Of a stretch of DNA of 64,000 nucleotides, positions 50,048 to 58,725 are shown piece by piece (the first letter of the stretch is position 1; every line of letters starts with the position of its first letter). The position numbers and the translations under genes were made by a program. The notes under the pieces are model-generated. The model worked only from the letters and a program-made list of their open reading frames with translations. It was not told where the DNA came from and did no database searches. The stretch is from positions 558,001-622,000 of the forward strand of contig JAXLQV010000001.1 in assembly GCA_046331465.1 (NCBI GenBank), written 5' to 3'. Origin of the DNA: UBA5066 sp046331465. GTDB lineage: Bacteria; Acidobacteriota; Thermoanaerobaculia; UBA5066.

Positions 50048-50342
50048 GCGAATGGAACCCTCCTTCAGAGGAAATCGGAAACGTGGAATTCTAGGCTCTC
50101 GCTGGACCTGTTTGACCTGATGAAGCTGAATCATTCTGTACTGTCCTTCGATGAGACAGCGCCGCAATACCGAACCGATCCGGACCGGTTGGCGGCGGGC
50201 CCTCTCCCGACGAACGGAAGCGGGGCCGGGGGGGGGGGGGGGCGGGGCCGGGGGGGGGGGGGGGCGCGCGGCGCCCCCCCCCGGCCCGGGGGGTTCCCGG
50301 CCCGCCTCGCGCGGACGCGCGCGGCGGGCTCTGGAAAGCTCC
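50048..50342. other. Intergenic region with long G and C homopolymers
   Basis: Between about 50222 and 50292 there are runs of 12 or more G interrupted by CGGGGCC and CGCGCGGCG, then a run of C. No gene is supported. It may fold as a hairpin after the S9 peptidase gene, or reflect sequencing or assembly error. Confidence 0.5.
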
Positions 50343-52304
50343 CTACCTCGCCTTCAGGTACGTCTCGAGGAAGCGGAGCGCGTGGCCGACCATGAGGACC
50401 TGGTTGTCGCGCCTGCCGGCGCCGTGCCCCTCGTCGGCGTAGAGGACGAGCTCGGTCGGGACGCCCGTCTTCTTCGCCGCTTCGTACATCTGGATCGCCT
50501 CCCCGACCGGCACCCGCGGGTCGGTGGCGCCCTGCTGGATCTGGAGCGGGGCCTTCAGCTTCCCAATGTGCGTGACGGCGGAGAGCTCGACGAGCGCGTC
50601 GTGGTCCTTCTCGGGGTCGCCGTACTCGGTGGTCCGCAGGATCCTCCGGTACGGGGCGGTGTTCTGGAGGAACGTGAGGAGGTTCCCGATGCCGACGATC
50701 GAGACGCCCGCGTCGTAGGCGCCGGCGAACTTCGTCATGGCGACGAGCGACGAGTACCCGCCGTAGCTCCCGCCCATGACGCCGACCTTCGGCGCCCTGC
50801 CGTCGACCGCGAAGGCCTTGCGCGCCCACGTCGCGGCGTCCTCGATGTCGGTCCAGACCTTCAGCCGCTTCGGGCCGTTGTCGGCGTCGAGCCAGGTCTT
50901 CCCGTAGCCGTCGCTCCCGCGGACGTTCGGCTCGACGAAGACGAAGCCGGCGTCGACGAACATCTGCGCGTAGGGCGAGAAGCCGGGCGTCGCCTGCCCC
51001 TCCGGCCCGCCGTGGAACTCGACGACGACGGGGCAGGGCGCCGGGTCGCAGCCCTTCGGCCGCCTCACGAACACCGGGATCTTCGTCCCGTCGCGCGCGG
51101 GGTAGGACTCGAGCGTCGCGGCGGCGAAGGCCGTCGTGTCGACCTCGGGGGCGCTCGGGACGACCCACCGCGTCAGGGCGCCCGTCTTCCAGTCGTAGAC
51201 GTACGACGTCCGGGGCGCCTTCGCCGTCTCGACGCCGATCGTCGTGAAGCGGCCGTCCCGCGTCGTCGCGCCCGCGTAGACGTGGTCGGCCCCCTCGGGG
51301 AGCTTCGGCAGGTCGACGGGCCGGAAGGTCCTCGCGTCGAGGGCGTGGAGCTTCGTGTAGCCCCCCTCGTTGACGGTGTAGAGGACCCGCGTCTTCGCCT
51401 CGTCGAGGCTGAAGCCGTTCACGTCCCACTTCAGGTCGCCGGAAACCGGGGTGAGCTTCTTTCCGTCCCAGCGGCAGAGCTGCCGGAACTCTGCGAGCTT
51501 CGGGGTCTGGACGAGGAGCTCCCCGGGCGCGGCGCCGTAGACGGTTCCCTCGTACTCCACGCTCTCGCCGACGCCGAGGACGGGCGTCATCTTCCGGGTC
51601 GCGGGGCTCCACTCCCAGTACTCCGACGTGAGCGACCCGGTCGACTTCTTCAGGAGGAGCGTCCCGTCGGGGCGGTGGTCGCCGACGCTCCAGAGGCCCG
51701 GCTCGCCGACGAGGAGCTCCTTCTGGCGCGTGGCGACGTTCCACCGGTAGACGGCGTACGAATCGGGCTTCTGGTCGTTCGAGGCGTAGTAGACCCACTT
51801 CCCGTCGTCGCTCGCGAACTGGAAGAAGGTCTGGATCCCCGGCAGGTGCTGGATCTCGGTGAGGGGCCCGCCCGCGGCCGGCATCAGGTAGAGGCCGGGG
51901 TTCTCCTCCCCCTTCCGGTCGCGCTGGATGGCGAGCGTCTTCCCGTCGGGGAAGACGTCGGCGAGCGTCGTCCGGTCCTCGCCGCCGGTCAGCTGGACGG
52001 GGAACGTGTTCGGGCCGTCGAGGCGCCAGAGCTGGGGCGTCCCGGTGACGGACCAGCCGAAGAAGAGCCTCGTGCCGTCCGGCGAGGGCTGCCCCATGCC
52101 GGGGGCCCTCACGTCCATCATCGACTGGATGTGGCGCGCGAGCTCGGCCGGGAGCGGTTTCGGGGCGTACTGCGCGACGACCTCGGCCGGGACGCTGTCG
52201 GCGCCGTGGCCCTTGTAGGCCGTCTGCGGGTTGGCGGACGCCGCGAGGGAAAGGCCGGTGAAGGAGACCGCCAGGAGACGGATCGTCGAGCGGGACAGCG
52301 CCAT
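50343..52304 (-). CDS. Exported S9-family (prolyl oligopeptidase-like) peptidase, copy 1
   Basis: 653 residues from the ATG at 52304 with GAGGAGGAAG upstream. A signal peptide (STIRLLAVSFTGLSLAASA) precedes an N-terminal beta-propeller (about 60-400; SPDGTRLFFGWSVTGTPQLW, FPDGKTLAIQRDRKGEENPG). The alpha/beta-hydrolase domain carries VVVEFHGGPEGQATPGFSP, the nucleophile VGVMGGSYGGYSSLVAMTKF (G-G-S-Y-G), GATDPRVPVGEA (Asp) and YADEGHGAGRRDN (His). It should cleave peptides outside the cytosol. It is closely similar to the protein at 54049-56016, with the VWFA gene between them. Confidence 0.92.
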   Translation of the reverse strand: MALSRSTIRLLAVSFTGLSLAASANPQTAYKGHGADSVPAEVVAQYAPKPLPAELARHIQSMMDVRAPGMGQPSPDGTRLFFGWSVTGTPQLWRLDGPNTFPVQLTGGEDRTTLADVFPDGKTLAIQRDRKGEENPGLYLMPAAGGPLTEIQHLPGIQTFFQFASDDGKWVYYASNDQKPDSYAVYRWNVATRQKELLVGEPGLWSVGDHRPDGTLLLKKSTGSLTSEYWEWSPATRKMTPVLGVGESVEYEGTVYGAAPGELLVQTPKLAEFRQLCRWDGKKLTPVSGDLKWDVNGFSLDEAKTRVLYTVNEGGYTKLHALDARTFRPVDLPKLPEGADHVYAGATTRDGRFTTIGVETAKAPRTSYVYDWKTGALTRWVVPSAPEVDTTAFAAATLESYPARDGTKIPVFVRRPKGCDPAPCPVVVEFHGGPEGQATPGFSPYAQMFVDAGFVFVEPNVRGSDGYGKTWLDADNGPKRLKVWTDIEDAATWARKAFAVDGRAPKVGVMGGSYGGYSSLVAMTKFAGAYDAGVSIVGIGNLLTFLQNTAPYRRILRTTEYGDPEKDHDALVELSAVTHIGKLKAPLQIQQGATDPRVPVGEAIQMYEAAKKTGVPTELVLYADEGHGAGRRDNQVLMVGHALRFLETYLKAR

Positions 52305-52422
52305 TCTTCCTCCTCGGGGGGATCTCTCCCCCGATCGATGTTCACCCACTGTACGGGTCGGCCGCCCCGAAGGTTCCGTTTCCCCCTCTCCGGCCCGGGA
52401 CGGGGCCTCGCGCGCGGGAGAG

Positions 52423-53895
52423 TCAGTAGAAGAACCCCGAGGCGGTCCGGACCGTCCCCTTCCGGCTCTTCACCGTCACCGCGTGGAAAGTCCCCCGTCG
52501 CGGCGCCGAGCTGACGAAGGAGACCAGGTACTGGGTCCTGAGGTCGCGCTCGATCGCCCGGAAGATCCGCGGGAGGTCCTCCGCGTTGGTGACGAAGTGC
52601 GCGCTCCCTCCGCCGGCCTCGGCGAGCTTCTGCAGGAGCTCCTCGTTCGGCTTCCGGACGACGGCCTGCCGGCGCTCCTCGAGGGTGTCGGGCTCGCCCT
52701 CCCGGCCCTTGTGCCTCACGAGCCGGACGTCCATCGCGGCGGAGGTCAGGCCGACGACGAAGACCCTCACTCCCGACTGCCGTACGTAGGCGATGGCCGC
52801 TTCCGCCGGGACGTCGTCGTCGAAGGCGTACCCGTCGGTGACGAGGATGAGTGCCCGCGCGCCGGACTCGCCCTGGAACCGGTAGAGCGCCTTCTGCACG
52901 GCCTCGAAGAGGGCCGTGCCGGCGACGGAATAGTCCTCGAGCGCCAGGATCGCCTCCCGCAGCCGCGCCTTCGAGCGCGTCCAGTCGACCGGCGTCGTCA
53001 CGGCCGGACCGAACGCGAGGACGAAAGCCGAGTCCCGGGGAGTGAAGCAGCGTTCGAGGAAGACGTCGGCAGCGGCTCGGCGGAGCTCCGTGGAGAGGCT
53101 GAGGGAGGACGAGGTGTCGATCGCGAAGCCGATGGCGAGGGGCGCGTCCGTCAGGAGCTTCGCGTCCCGGACGTCGCAGTCGCCCTTCGCGTCGCGGACC
53201 TCGAAGTCCGCGGGGCCGAGGCCCTCGACCGGCCGCCCCCGGCGCGAGACGCCGACGAGCTGCTCGACGACGTGGACGTCGGCGGTCGCGACCACCCCGG
53301 GCGCGTTGACGAGGATCGTCCTCTCCGCCTGGCGGCCCTGCCGCGTCGAGAGCCGCGCGACGAGCGCGACCGCCGAGGGCGGGAGGGTCGCCTGCCCCTG
53401 GAAGCGCCCCCGGCCGGCCGGAGAGAGGAGAACGGGGGTCCCGTCCGCGTCGAGCTCGACGGACGCGACCTCGTCGTCGGCCGGGGTCTCCGCGAGGAGC
53501 TCCACGAGGACCCGCCCGGAGACGCTCTGCCCGTCGACCGGGGAGTGGAACTCGAGGGAGAGGCCGCGTGCCCCCGGGTTGAGGACGGCCTCCCTCCGGT
53601 AGAGAGGACGGCGGTCGGCGTCGAGGGCCACGGCCACGACGCGCCGCTCGTAGGGGACGGGCCCGGCGTCGAACGACAGCAGGAACGGGGGCGGCGTGAC
53701 GCGCGACCAGTCGTCGACGGTCCACTTCACGGCCTTCACCTTCCCGTCGCCGGCGACCGCCCGGACCTCGACGGGCCCGGTGACCATTTCCCGGGGAACG
53801 GCGAGGGAGAAGAGGGGGACGCCCGGTGGCAGGCCCCGGAGCGCGCCCCCGAAGAGGAGGCCGCTGGCGACGAGGACGGGAGCGATGCGGCGCAT
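52423..53895 (-). CDS. Exported VWFA-domain protein of the acidobacterial type
   Basis: 490 residues. Signal-peptide-like N-terminus (APVLVASGLLFGGALRG), beta-rich domains (about 30-250), then a von Willebrand A domain with the metal site AIGFAIDTSSSLSLSTELRR (D-x-S-x-S, about residue 265), GTALFEAVQKALYRF and LILVTDGYAFDDD. The end (LRTQYLVSFVSSAPRRGTFH...VRTASGFFY) matches the VWFA-related domain frequent in Acidobacteriota. It probably binds a protein partner or surface through the metal site. It lies between two S9 peptidases on the same strand. Confidence 0.85.
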   Translation of the reverse strand: MRRIAPVLVASGLLFGGALRGLPPGVPLFSLAVPREMVTGPVEVRAVAGDGKVKAVKWTVDDWSRVTPPPFLLSFDAGPVPYERRVVAVALDADRRPLYRREAVLNPGARGLSLEFHSPVDGQSVSGRVLVELLAETPADDEVASVELDADGTPVLLSPAGRGRFQGQATLPPSAVALVARLSTRQGRQAERTILVNAPGVVATADVHVVEQLVGVSRRGRPVEGLGPADFEVRDAKGDCDVRDAKLLTDAPLAIGFAIDTSSSLSLSTELRRAAADVFLERCFTPRDSAFVLAFGPAVTTPVDWTRSKARLREAILALEDYSVAGTALFEAVQKALYRFQGESGARALILVTDGYAFDDDVPAEAAIAYVRQSGVRVFVVGLTSAAMDVRLVRHKGREGEPDTLEERRQAVVRKPNEELLQKLAEAGGGSAHFVTNAEDLPRIFRAIERDLRTQYLVSFVSSAPRRGTFHAVTVKSRKGTVRTASGFFY

Positions 53896-53983
53896 CCAGT
53901 CCGTTGGTGCCCTCGCGAGGTCCCGGGGACAGGGCGTCGCTGGTGAGTCCCGTCACGGATCGCGCCGTTTTCGGGCTGGCGGG

Positions 53984-54018
53984 AAGGGAAAAGCCCCCGG
54001 GGCGGGCTCCCCGGGGGC
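53984..54018 (-). terminator. Intrinsic terminator of the second S9 peptidase gene
   Basis: Ten-bp stem GCCCCCGGGG / CCCCGGGGGC (53993-54018) with a 6-base loop, followed on the minus strand by TTTTCCC. It begins about 30 bases after the S9 peptidase stop at 54049. Confidence 0.8.
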
Positions 54019-54048
54019 CGGACGGTCTCGGTGGGGTCGGTCGAAGGC

Positions 54049-56016
54049 TCAGTTCGGGAGCGGCGTCCCGGCGTCCTTCCCCTTGAGGTACTTGTCGAAC
54101 CACTCGATGGAATGCCCCGTCTGCAGGACGCGGTTCTCGCGCTTCTGCGCGCCGTGACCCTCGTCTGGGAAGATGACGAGGCCCGTCGGGACCCCCTTCT
54201 TCTTCGCCGCGTCGTACATCTGGAGCGCCTCTCCCACCGGGACGCGCGGGTCGGAGGCCCCCTGGATGAGGAGGAGCGGGGCGCTCAGCCTGTCGATGTA
54301 GGAGGTCGCCGAGAGCTTCACGAGGGCGTCCCGGTCCTTCTCGAGGTCGCCGTACTCGGAGGAGCGGAGGATCCGGCGGTAGGGCGCCGTGTTCTGGAGG
54401 AACGTGACGAGGCTCGAGATGCCGACGATCGAGACGCCGGCGTCGTAGGCGCCGGCGAACTTCGTCATCGCCATCAGGACCGAGTACCCGCCGTAGCTTC
54501 CGCCGAGGACGCCGACCTTGGGCGCCTTCCCGTTCGCGGCGAACGCGGTGCGGGCCCACTTCGCGGCGTCCTCGATGTCGGTGAGGACCTCGAGGCGCTT
54601 CGGCCCGTTGTCGGCGTCGAGCCAGGTCTTCCCGTAGCCCTCGCTCCCGCGGACGTTCGGCTCGACGAGGACGTAGCCCGAGTCGACCCAGAGCTGCGCC
54701 GCCGGCGAGAAGCCGGGGGTCGCCTGGCCTTCGGGGCCGCCGTGGAACTGGACGACGACCGGGCAGGGCGCCGGGTCGCAGCTCTTCGGGCGCCTCACGA
54801 ACACGGGGATCTGCGCGCCGTCCCGGGCCGGGTAGTGCTCGAGCGTCGCGACCGCGAACGACTTCGTGTCGACCTCGGGCGCGCTCGGGACGACCCACTG
54901 CGTCAGCTTCTTCTCCTTCCAGTCGTAGACCCAGCTCTGGGGGGGCGCGGTCGCCGTCCCGACGGCGAACGCGGTGTAGCGGCCGTCGTCGGTCGTCGAG
55001 CCGAAGTAGTACTGGTCGGCCGGGGGGAGCTTCGGCATCTCGAGGGGCTTCCACGTCTTCGCGTCGAGGCCGAAGACCTTCGAGTAGCCCCCCTCGTTCA
55101 CGGTGTAGAGGACCTTCGCCCTCGGCCGGTCGATCCCGGCGGCCGCGACGTCCCACTTCAGCTCGGGCGTGACCGGGGTCCACCGGCCCGCCTCGAGGAG
55201 GTACCCGCGGCGGTACTCGCCGAGCTCGGGCGTCACGACGACGAGCTGTCCCTCCTTCGGGCCGTACTGCGCGCGGAACTCGCCCGGCTTCTCGACGCCG
55301 AGGAGGGGCGTCTTCGCCTTCTTCGCGGGATCCCACTCCCAGTACTCGCCCCGCATCGAGCCGGTCGCCTTGTAGAGGAGGAGGCGGCCGTCGCTCTTCC
55401 AGTCCGCGACGCCCCAGAGGCCGGGCTCGTCGAAGACCGTCTCCTTCTTCCCGGTGGCGAGCTCGTACCTGTAGATGGCGTACGCGTTCGGCTTCACGTC
55501 GTTCGAACGGAAGTAGATCCACTTCCCGTCCTCCGAGACGAACTCGAACGACGTCTGGACCTTCGGGAGGTGCTGGACGAGCGTCATCGGGCCGCCGTCC
55601 GCCGGCATCAGGTAGATGCCGGGGTTCTCCTCCCCCTTCCGGTCGCGCGAGAGGACGAGCGTCTTCCCGTCGGGGGTGATGTCGGAGAGGGAGGTGCGGT
55701 CCTCGCCGCCGGTCATCTGGATCGGGAAGGTGTTCGGCCCGTCGAGGCGCCAGACCTGGGCGGTCCCGGTCACGGTCCAGCTGAAGTAGAGCCGTTTGCC
55801 GTCGGGGGAGAGCTGGCCGCCGCCGGGGGCGCGGACGTCCATCAGGTTCTGGATCTTCCGCGACAGCTCCGAGGGGAGCGCCGGCGGTGCGAATTTCGCG
55901 ATCACCTCCGGGGAGATGCTGTCGGCCCCGTGCCCCTGGTAGGCGGGCTGCTGGGCGGAGGCGGGGAGGGCGAGAAGGGCGGTCAGGACGAGAGTCGCTC
56001 GGGGGCGAAGGGCCAT
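54049..56016 (-). CDS. Exported S9-family peptidase, copy 2
   Basis: 655 residues with signal peptide MALRPRATLVLTALLALPASA. The layout matches copy 1: propeller (about 60-400), then VVVQFHGGPEGQATPGFSP, nucleophile VGVLGGSYGGYSVLMAMTKF, GASDPRVPVGEALQMYDAAK (Asp) and FPDEGHGAQKRENRVL (His). The two proteins share nearly every motif and many long identical stretches, so they arose by duplication; differences are spread along the length rather than confined to one domain. A strong terminator follows. It probably differs in peptide preference or timing of expression. Confidence 0.92.
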   Translation of the reverse strand: MALRPRATLVLTALLALPASAQQPAYQGHGADSISPEVIAKFAPPALPSELSRKIQNLMDVRAPGGGQLSPDGKRLYFSWTVTGTAQVWRLDGPNTFPIQMTGGEDRTSLSDITPDGKTLVLSRDRKGEENPGIYLMPADGGPMTLVQHLPKVQTSFEFVSEDGKWIYFRSNDVKPNAYAIYRYELATGKKETVFDEPGLWGVADWKSDGRLLLYKATGSMRGEYWEWDPAKKAKTPLLGVEKPGEFRAQYGPKEGQLVVVTPELGEYRRGYLLEAGRWTPVTPELKWDVAAAGIDRPRAKVLYTVNEGGYSKVFGLDAKTWKPLEMPKLPPADQYYFGSTTDDGRYTAFAVGTATAPPQSWVYDWKEKKLTQWVVPSAPEVDTKSFAVATLEHYPARDGAQIPVFVRRPKSCDPAPCPVVVQFHGGPEGQATPGFSPAAQLWVDSGYVLVEPNVRGSEGYGKTWLDADNGPKRLEVLTDIEDAAKWARTAFAANGKAPKVGVLGGSYGGYSVLMAMTKFAGAYDAGVSIVGISSLVTFLQNTAPYRRILRSSEYGDLEKDRDALVKLSATSYIDRLSAPLLLIQGASDPRVPVGEALQMYDAAKKKGVPTGLVIFPDEGHGAQKRENRVLQTGHSIEWFDKYLKGKDAGTPLPN

Positions 56017-56126
56017 CGTTCCTCCTGTCGTGCGGGGCGGTCGCGGCCGGAGGCGCAGGCCTCCGGCAGGGTCCAGTCTCTTCTACGGGCGCCGGGCCGC
56101 GAGGTTCAGGCGGCCCCCGGCCGCCG

Positions 56127-56603
56127 TCACGCCTTCGGCTCCCAGGTCTCGGGGACCTGGACGAGGACGGCCTCTCCCCGGGCGCAGACGACGCCCCTCG
56201 AGGCGAGGGTCGTCGCGACGGTCACCTTCCGCCCCTTCACCTCGACGATCGTCGAGCGGAGCTCGACGGGGGCGTCGATCGGCGTCGGCCTGAGGTACTC
56301 GACCTTCAGCGTCCCCGTCAGGAAGCGCGGGTACGGGCCGACGGCCGGGTCGCCGCCGGCGGCGCGGTGCGCGGCCGCGGCCGCGCTCCCGGTCGAGTGG
56401 CAGTCGATGACCGAGGCGATGAAGCCGCCGTAGACGAAGCCGGGGATCGCGGTGTGGTGCGGCTTCGGGACGACGGTCGCGACCGTCTCGTCGCCGTCCC
56501 AGAAGCTCCGGACCCGGATGCCGTGCTCGTTCAGGCGGCCGCAGCCGTAGCAGTGGGCCCAGTGGTCGGGGTAGAGGTCCTGGAACGCGGGAGCGTCCGT
56601 CAT
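56127..56603 (-). CDS. Hotdog-fold thioesterase (PaaI-like)
   Basis: 158 residues from an ATG that overlaps the stop of the FMN reductase gene by four bases. Features: HCYGCGRLNEHGIRV near the N-terminus, then TAIPGFVYGGFIASVIDCHS with the hotdog helix and its active-site Asp, and TGTLKVEYLRPTPIDAPVEL. These fit PaaI/4HBT-type acyl-CoA thioesterases. The CxxC pair near the start is found in a subset of the family. Substrate is unknown. Confidence 0.8.
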   Translation of the reverse strand: MTDAPAFQDLYPDHWAHCYGCGRLNEHGIRVRSFWDGDETVATVVPKPHHTAIPGFVYGGFIASVIDCHSTGSAAAAAHRAAGGDPAVGPYPRFLTGTLKVEYLRPTPIDAPVELRSTIVEVKGRKVTVATTLASRGVVCARGEAVLVQVPETWEPKA

Positions 56604-57190
56604 CCCGGCTCCTTGCGGAGAGCCCGCGCCGCGTGCGCGAGCGAGGCGCCGAGCTCCATGAGCGCCTTCCGGCGCCCCGGGTCGAGGACGTTCCCCTCGT
56701 CGTCGAACGCCTCGGCCGCCTTCGGGACGGCGACCTGGTCGGGGAGGACGACGACGCCGATGTTCCCGAGGATGAGGCGGACGATCGCGAGGCCGCGGAT
56801 CCCGCCGAGGGCCCCCGTCGAGGCGGAGCAGAGGCCGGCGACCTTTCCCCGGTAGCACTCGAGCGGCTTCTCGCCCGGGGCGCTGCGCGAGACCCAGTCG
56901 AGGACGTTCTTCAGCGTCCCGCTGATCCCCGCGTTGTACTCGGGGCTCGCGATGAGGAGGCCGTCGCTCGCGCGGAAGAGCTTCTTCAGCTCGAGCGCGG
57001 GGGCGGGGATCCCGTCGCGCGCCTCGAGGTCGCCGTCGTAGGGCGGCACCGGGTAGTCGCGCAGGTCGACCCGCGTCACGTCGGCGCCCGCCGCGCGCGC
57101 GCCGTCGGCCGCGACGGAGAGGATGAGCTTGTTGTAGGAGCCGGACCTCAGGCTCCCGGCCAGGGCGAGGATGCGGGGCGGGGCGCTCAT
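56600..57190 (-). CDS. NADPH-dependent FMN reductase
   Basis: 196 residues. The flavodoxin-like fold shows ILALAGSLRSGSYNKLIL (phosphate-binding loop, about residues 8-22), LLIASPEYNAGISGTLKNVL with the conserved PEYN, and GKVAGLCSASTGALGGIRGL. These are the signatures of FMN-binding NAD(P)H reductases (azoreductase/ChrR/SsuE group). It reduces FMN or quinone-like substrates in the cytosol. Translational coupling with the thioesterase suggests a shared role in handling an aromatic or electrophilic compound, but the substrate is not shown. Confidence 0.9.
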   Translation of the reverse strand: MSAPPRILALAGSLRSGSYNKLILSVAADGARAAGADVTRVDLRDYPVPPYDGDLEARDGIPAPALELKKLFRASDGLLIASPEYNAGISGTLKNVLDWVSRSAPGEKPLECYRGKVAGLCSASTGALGGIRGLAIVRLILGNIGVVVLPDQVAVPKAAEAFDDEGNVLDPGRRKALMELGASLAHAARALRKEPG

Positions 57191-57241
57191 GGTGTCCTCC
57201 GGGCGGCTCCGATGATACGGGCCGGGCGGCTGGGCTGCGGG

Positions 57242-58708
57242 CTAGCTGCGGCTCTTGGAGCGCTCCCGCGTGCGCGGGGCGGGGCGCGACGGCGCCTTCT
57301 CGCGCGGGATCGGCGTTCCCTCGGGCGGCCGCGTGAAGCCGCGCCGCCGGAGGAGCTCCCAGGCCCTCTCCTCGAGGAGCGCCTGCGGCACCGGCTTCGG
57401 GAGGAGGTCGGCCGCGCCCGACTGGAGCGCGAAGGCGTGCTGCGCCCGGTCGGGGCTGGGGGCGAGGAGGAGGACGGGGAGGTGCGCCACGCGCGGGATC
57501 GACTTCAGGATCCGGGCGACGTCGAAGCCGTCCATCCCGGGGAGACGCGTGTCCATCAGGACGAGGTCGACCTTGCGCGAGAGCGCCGTCTCGAGGGCTT
57601 CCTCGGCGCTCCGCACCTCGAGCGTCCGGCAGCCCGTCATGCAGAGGGCCGTCGCGAGCTTGAGGAGGTCCCGCACCTCCTCCTCGACGACGAGGACGAC
57701 GGGAGGCCGCCGCCGGGGCCGCGGCGCCACGAGCGTCTTCGGCGCCTCGGTCGCGGGGCCGGGCCGGGACGAGCGCGGGAGGATGATCGAGTCGATCGCG
57801 ATCTCCACCTCGCGCAGGAACGCCTCGGCCTCCGGGAGGAGCCGCGCCTCGGCGAGCGGGGCGGCGGGACCGGTGTCGCAGAGCGCGAGGGCGTCGTCCA
57901 GCTCGAGGGCCGAGGCGAAGCGGTCCTCCCGCTTCTTCGCGAGGACGCGCGAGAGGACGGAGAAGAGGTCGTGCGGGATCCCCGGGACGATCTCGCGGAT
58001 GTCGGGGAACGGGTCGTGCACGTGCTTCATCGCCGTCGCGACGGGCGTCTCCCCCTGGAACGGCGTCCGGCCGGCGAGCATCTCCCACGCGATGATGCCG
58101 ATCGAGTAGAGGTCGGCCCGCTCGTCGAGGGGGTCCCCGAGCGCCTGCTCGGGAGACATGTACTGAGGCGTGCCGAGGAGGACCGAGGCCATCGTCAGCC
58201 CCGGCTCCCACGACCCGCGCGCGAGGCCGAAGTCGAGGATGACCGCGGCCCCCTGCCGGTCGACGATGACGTTCTGCGACTTCAGGTCGCGGTGGAGGAT
58301 GCCGAGCCTGTGGATCGCCGCGGTTCCGCGCGCGATCTGCCGGACGATCGGGACCGCCTCGGCCGCGGGGTAGCGCTGCTTCTTGCCGACGAGCGTCCAG
58401 AGGTCCTCGCCGTCGATGAACTCCATCGTGATGAAGGGGTAGTCGCCCGCGATGCCGTAGTCGAACATCCGCGCGACGTTCGGGTGCTTGATCTTCCGGT
58501 TCAGCGCGACCTCGCGCTTGAAGCGGGCCAGGAGCGCGTTCTCGTCGCGCCCGAGGTTCGGGGAGAGGACCTTCAGGGCGACGGTCTCCTCGAGCTCGCG
58601 GTCGAACGCCTTGAAGACGACCCCGATCCCCCCGTGGCCGAGCGTCCCCGTCCACTCGTAGCGCGGCAGGAGCTCGAAGAAACGGCGGCGGAAGGACTCG
58701 AGCTTCAC
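57242..58708 (-). CDS. Ser/Thr protein kinase fused to a response-regulator receiver domain
   Basis: 488 residues from a GTG at 58708, 17 bases after the PD40 gene. The kinase (about 15-285) is complete: GHGGIG loop, Lys46, ILHRDLKSQNVIV (HRD 139-141, Asn146), VILDFGLARG (DFG 159-161) and YMSPEQALG. A Pro/Arg-rich linker leads to a receiver domain (about 340-460): VVEEEVRDLL (acidic pocket), LVLMDTRLPGMDGFDV with the phospho-acceptor Asp, and LLPKPV with the conserved Lys. Fusion of a kinase to a receiver suggests cross-talk between Ser/Thr and two-component signalling. No transmembrane segment is seen; it is probably cytosolic. Confidence 0.9.
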   Translation of the reverse strand: MKLESFRRRFFELLPRYEWTGTLGHGGIGVVFKAFDRELEETVALKVLSPNLGRDENALLARFKREVALNRKIKHPNVARMFDYGIAGDYPFITMEFIDGEDLWTLVGKKQRYPAAEAVPIVRQIARGTAAIHRLGILHRDLKSQNVIVDRQGAAVILDFGLARGSWEPGLTMASVLLGTPQYMSPEQALGDPLDERADLYSIGIIAWEMLAGRTPFQGETPVATAMKHVHDPFPDIREIVPGIPHDLFSVLSRVLAKKREDRFASALELDDALALCDTGPAAPLAEARLLPEAEAFLREVEIAIDSIILPRSSRPGPATEAPKTLVAPRPRRRPPVVLVVEEEVRDLLKLATALCMTGCRTLEVRSAEEALETALSRKVDLVLMDTRLPGMDGFDVARILKSIPRVAHLPVLLLAPSPDRAQHAFALQSGAADLLPKPVPQALLEERAWELLRRRGFTRPPEGTPIPREKAPSRPAPRTRERSKSRS

Positions 58709-58725
58709 GCGGGCGCCCGCCGGGG

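Noticed and set aside
46784..50395. 1203-codon plus-strand ORF opposite the octaheme cytochrome
   Set aside because: Composition typical of an antisense frame of a GC-rich gene; no domain, and the minus strand has eight CxxCH motifs and a signal peptide.
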